NCBI GenBank assembly: GCA_012798935.1
Contig: JAAZMG010000127.1
Location: forward strand, 1-8,522
Direction: 5' to 3'
Length of the DNA: 8,522 bases
DNA from: Tissierellia bacterium
GTDB taxonomy: Bacteria > Bacillota > Clostridia > Tissierellales > Tepidimicrobiaceae
Part shown: positions 6,295 through 8,522 of the stretch, in pieces
Numbering within the stretch: the stretch's first letter is position 1
How the letters are laid out: each line of letters opens with the position of its first letter
Made by a program: the position numbers and the translations under genes
Notes under the pieces: generated by a model
What the model was told of the DNA's origin: nothing
Databases searched by the model: none
Seen by the model: the letters and a program-made list of their open reading frames with translations, nothing else

Positions 6295-7212
6295 ATGGAA
6301 AGGCTATTAAATAAACTAATTGAAAGGAATAAATATTTAACCAAATATGGTAAGGTAGCAGATTATATTCCTGCATTGGGAAATGCAAACCCCCAAGATA
6401 TTGGGGTTTGCATTATGGATATAGATGGAGACATTTATACTGGTGGAGATTATAATAAAAAATTTACAATCCAAAGTATATCCAAGATTATTTCACTTAT
6501 GCTAGCTATTATGGATAAGGGAGAAGAAGAAGTTTTTAAAAAAGTAGGTATGGAACCTACGGTTGAGCCATTTAGTTCCCTTTATAAATTAGACTTATCT
6601 CATTGTGAAAAGCCTTCTAATCCTATGATAAACTCTGGAGCTATAGTAACCACTTCTTTAATAGAAGGCAAGGGAGAAGAAAAGTTTAATAGATTACTAA
6701 AATTTATGAAAAAAATAATATTAAAAGATAATCTTAACTATAATAAAGAAGTTTATTTATCTGAAAAAGAAACGGGATATAAAAATAGGGCTATAGCCTA
6801 TCTTTTGAAACAAAAAGGGTTAATAGAGGGTAATGTAGAGAATATTTTAGATATATATTTTAAACAATGTTCAATAGAAGTAGATTGTATTGATTTAGCT
6901 AAAATTGGTATATTTATTGCTAATAAATGCAAAAATCCAAAATCTAAAGAAGTACTATGTGATGAAAAGATAGCTTCTATAATTATCCCCATAATGACTA
7001 CCTGTGGTATGTATAATTTCAGTGGAGAATATGCTATTAATGTGGGAATACCTTCAAAATCCGGTGTAGCAGGAGGGATATTAGCTGTTGTACCTGGAAG
7101 ATATGGGATAGGCGTATATGGACCAGCTTTAGACGGATATGGAAACTCTATAGTAGGATATGAAATATTAAAGGATTTATCTAAAGAGTTAAACTTAAGT
7201 ATTTTTAAGTAA
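6295..7212 (+). CDS. glsA: Glutaminase A (serine-type)
   Basis: This 305-residue cytosolic enzyme hydrolyses L-glutamine to L-glutamate and ammonia; members are usually 300-310 residues. It has the beta-lactamase-like fold with a Ser-x-x-Lys catalytic pair, here Ser61 and Lys64 in QSISK. The other recognised active-site residues are all present with a constant small offset from B. subtilis YbgJ numbering as I recall it: Asn113 in MINSGAI, Glu157, Asn164, Tyr188, Tyr240 and Val258 (SKSGVAGG). The enzyme should therefore be active. GGAGG lies 6 bases before the ATG, and the upstream kinase stop is only 15 bases away, so the gene is co-transcribed and probably translationally coupled. Possible roles are glutamate and ammonia supply in an amino-acid fermenter, or ammonia-based acid resistance. 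Codons about 30-40 contain a perfect 12-bp hairpin, listed separately. The neighbours offer no pathway link. Confidence 0.96.
   Translation: MERLLNKLIERNKYLTKYGKVADYIPALGNANPQDIGVCIMDIDGDIYTGGDYNKKFTIQSISKIISLMLAIMDKGEEEVFKKVGMEPTVEPFSSLYKLDLSHCEKPSNPMINSGAIVTTSLIEGKGEEKFNRLLKFMKKIILKDNLNYNKEVYLSEKETGYKNRAIAYLLKQKGLIEGNVENILDIYFKQCSIEVDCIDLAKIGIFIANKCKNPKSKEVLCDEKIASIIIPIMTTCGMYNFSGEYAINVGIPSKSGVAGGILAVVPGRYGIGVYGPALDGYGNSIVGYEILKDLSKELNLSIFK
6382..6414 (+). repeat. Perfect 12-bp inverted repeat inside glsA
   Basis: AATGCAAACCCC (6382-6393) and GGGGTTTGCATT (6403-6414) are exact reverse complements around a 9-base loop. The hairpin lies about 90 bases into the glutaminase coding sequence and contains an unusually G+C-rich core for this genome. 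It is not followed by a T-tract, so it is not a standard terminator. It could slow ribosomes, mark an RNA processing site, or be chance. Confidence 0.75.
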
Positions 7213-7253
7213 GGACAAAGGGGGCGGTTGTGAAATATAAATTATTACAATAT

Positions 7254-7259
7254 GGAGGG
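7254..7259 (+). promoter_or_regulatory. Ribosome binding site upstream of the peptidase gene
   Basis: GGAGGG lies 6 bases before the TTG at 7266, the same strength and spacing as the glsA site (GGAGGGA before its ATG). It points to TTG 7266 as the intended start. An alternative GTG at 7230, in the same frame, has AAGGGGG 5 bases upstream. Neither start reads directly into the peptidase frame. Confidence 0.65.
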
Positions 7260-7265
7260 ATAGAG

Positions 7266-8522
7266 TTGGGGGTTGCTATAAGCTTATTATAATCATTATA
7301 CTTTTAGCTGTTTTAATATTTTTATTGAATACAGATAAATTTATAGACAAACAAAAAGAAAGTATGCAAAAAGATATTAAAGATGAAACTAAAAAAATAG
7401 AGATTACAATCATAGAAGACCCAGAATTTTGGACTAGTAAAATAGAAAATAAGGATTTATTACTTATGACAGAAAAAGAAATAGATGAATTCAACCAAAT
7501 GAATTTTTCAAGAGAGGATTTTCTACTGGATTTAGAAATCCATCAGCCAAATATAGAAAAAGAGGATCTAATTAATCTAATAATTTCTTCTAGCAAAATT
7601 CCCCATGAAACTAGATATGATAGCAAGGGCAATATAAGGGATAAAAATTATTTTGATAAAATGTCATCTAATCTGAACTTAGAAAATATAGGAAGTGTAA
7701 ACCCTATAGATTATGGAGTTACCGTTAATAGGACTATGATAAGAACTTTTCCTACCTTTGAACCCTCCTATAAGAAAAAACATGATATTCAATTCGATAG
7801 ATTTATGGAAACAGCTATCTACCCATGGGAGCCTTTAGTTATATATATGGAGAGCAAAGATAGGGAATGGTATTTTGGCAGAATGTATAATTATATGGGG
7901 TGGATACCTAAAATAGATGTAGCTTTAGGCAATAAGGAGGATATATTTAATTATACAAATAAGGAACCATTTTTGATAGTAATAGATAAACAGGTATTTA
8001 TAGATAATATATTATTCGATATGGGGGTTAGAATTCCCATTATAAAAGAGAATGAAAATAGTTATACTATATTAATCCCTTTAAAAGACAAATATGGAAA
8101 TTTGAAAGTTAGGGAAAAGGAAATAGACATATCTGAGGCTTTCAGTAAAGGATACTTGCCTTATACAAAGGAAAATATCATTAAACAAGGATTTAAATTT
8201 AAAGGAGAAGAATATGGATGGGGTGGTATTAACAATAAAAGAGATTGCTCTGCTTTTATAATGGATATACATAGAACTTTTGGGTTAAAGTTACCTAGAA
8301 ATACATCACAACAAGGACTAGAATCTATAGGGAAAACCTATGATATTAAAAAAACCAAAACTATACCTCCAGCTACAGTATTGTATATGCCAGGACATAC
8401 TATGTTGTATTTAGGTGAGTATGGAGGAGAAGGTTATATTTTGCATCAATTTGAGGGATATTATGAGAAAGAGGGAGATAAACTAAATTATATTAAAAGG
8501 ATGAGGACGGAAGTAACTCCAG
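7266..8522 (+). CDS. Membrane-anchored SH3-NlpC/P60 peptidase (3' partial, apparent 5' frameshift)
   Basis: The protein is a predicted cell-wall endopeptidase of the NlpC/P60 (C40) cysteine family that cuts peptidoglycan stem peptides. The frame holding the protein (codons starting 7283, 7286 and so on) is open from 7241 to the window end with no stop, so the C-terminus is missing. It encodes a membrane helix (7283-7327), a charged linker, an N_NLPC_P60-like region (about 7385-7690), an SH3 domain with RTFPTF, EPLVIY and GWIP (about 7715-7910), a second SH3-like region (about 7960-8130) and the catalytic domain. Catalytic Cys is in RDCSAF (codon 8246-8248), His in PGHTMLYLG (8396-8398), and a further His in ILHQF. 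No ATG, GTG or TTG precedes the helix in this frame. The well-placed TTG 7266 is in another frame and hits TAA at 7290. One extra G in the run 7268-7272 would join them, giving a start MGGCYKL followed by the helix. It is last in the apparent operon. Confidence 0.85.
7268..7272 (+). other. Five-G run, probable frameshift point
   Basis: The run GGGGG directly follows the TT of the likely TTG start codon and is where the start frame and the peptidase frame must be joined. As given, TTG 7266 encodes eight residues and stops at 7290-7292. A sixth G restores a continuous gene. The cause may be a sequencing or assembly error, a true mutation, or slippage during replication or transcription. Confidence 0.6.

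Noticed and set aside
6382..6414. Intragenic glsA hairpin as a terminator
   Set aside because: No T-tract follows and it sits inside an intact gene with a full set of active-site residues.
7276..7494. Minus-strand frame of 72 residues at the 5' end of the peptidase gene
   Set aside because: The opposite strand carries a continuous membrane helix and NlpC-family protein frame to the window end; the minus frame is its shadow.

Overview
The window comes from an A+T-rich, low-GC Gram-positive genome, most likely an amino-acid-fermenting anaerobe of the Clostridia/Tissierellia. The evidence is strong GGAGG-type ribosome sites, mixed ATG/TTG starts, short intergenic hairpin terminators, a sigma-54 activator placed beside a cysteine desulfidase gene, and a TGS-uridine kinase fusion typical of clostridia. 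No species can be named from this sequence alone. There are seven protein genes. No RNA gene, CRISPR array, insertion sequence or phage gene was seen, and no gene-free stretch exceeds about 220 bases.

Left block (1-2960, plus strand). The window opens inside a gene for a PAS/AAA+/Fis-type sigma-54 activator; its 5' end lies off the left edge. A terminator follows, then an intergenic region with two dyad symmetries exactly 20 bp apart and a near-perfect -24/-12 sigma-54 promoter. That promoter drives a CyuA/CdsB-family L-cysteine desulfidase (cysteine to pyruvate, ammonia and sulfide). This reads as a self-contained activator-promoter-target circuit and is the best-supported regulatory story here. 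It also shows that the desulfidase starts at 1623, because an upstream in-frame TTG lies inside the promoter.

Middle (2961-3618). A strong hairpin serves as a shared terminator between convergent genes. Next, on the minus strand, is a 150-residue single-pass membrane protein whose outer part resembles the small LysM-like domain of MltG/YceG but has no catalytic domain. A divergent AT-rich region with a plausible sigma-A promoter separates it from the right block.

Right block (3619-8522, plus strand, apparent operon). The genes are an RluA-family rRNA pseudouridine synthase, a TGS/ThrRS-like/uridine-kinase fusion, a serine-type glutaminase (GlsA), and a membrane-anchored SH3-NlpC/P60 peptidase. 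Spacings are short (27, 15 and about 53 bp) with no internal terminator. The peptidase gene runs off the right edge, and its start region looks frameshifted at a run of five G residues: good start signals lie in one frame while the membrane anchor and all domains lie in another.

Overall this is largely ordinary clostridial chromosome. The points worth a second look are the sigma-54 cysteine circuit with its candidate activator sites, the frameshifted peptidase start, a perfect 12-bp hairpin inside glsA, the catalytic-domain-free MltG-like protein, and the kinase fusion whose editing-like domain has lost its histidine motif.
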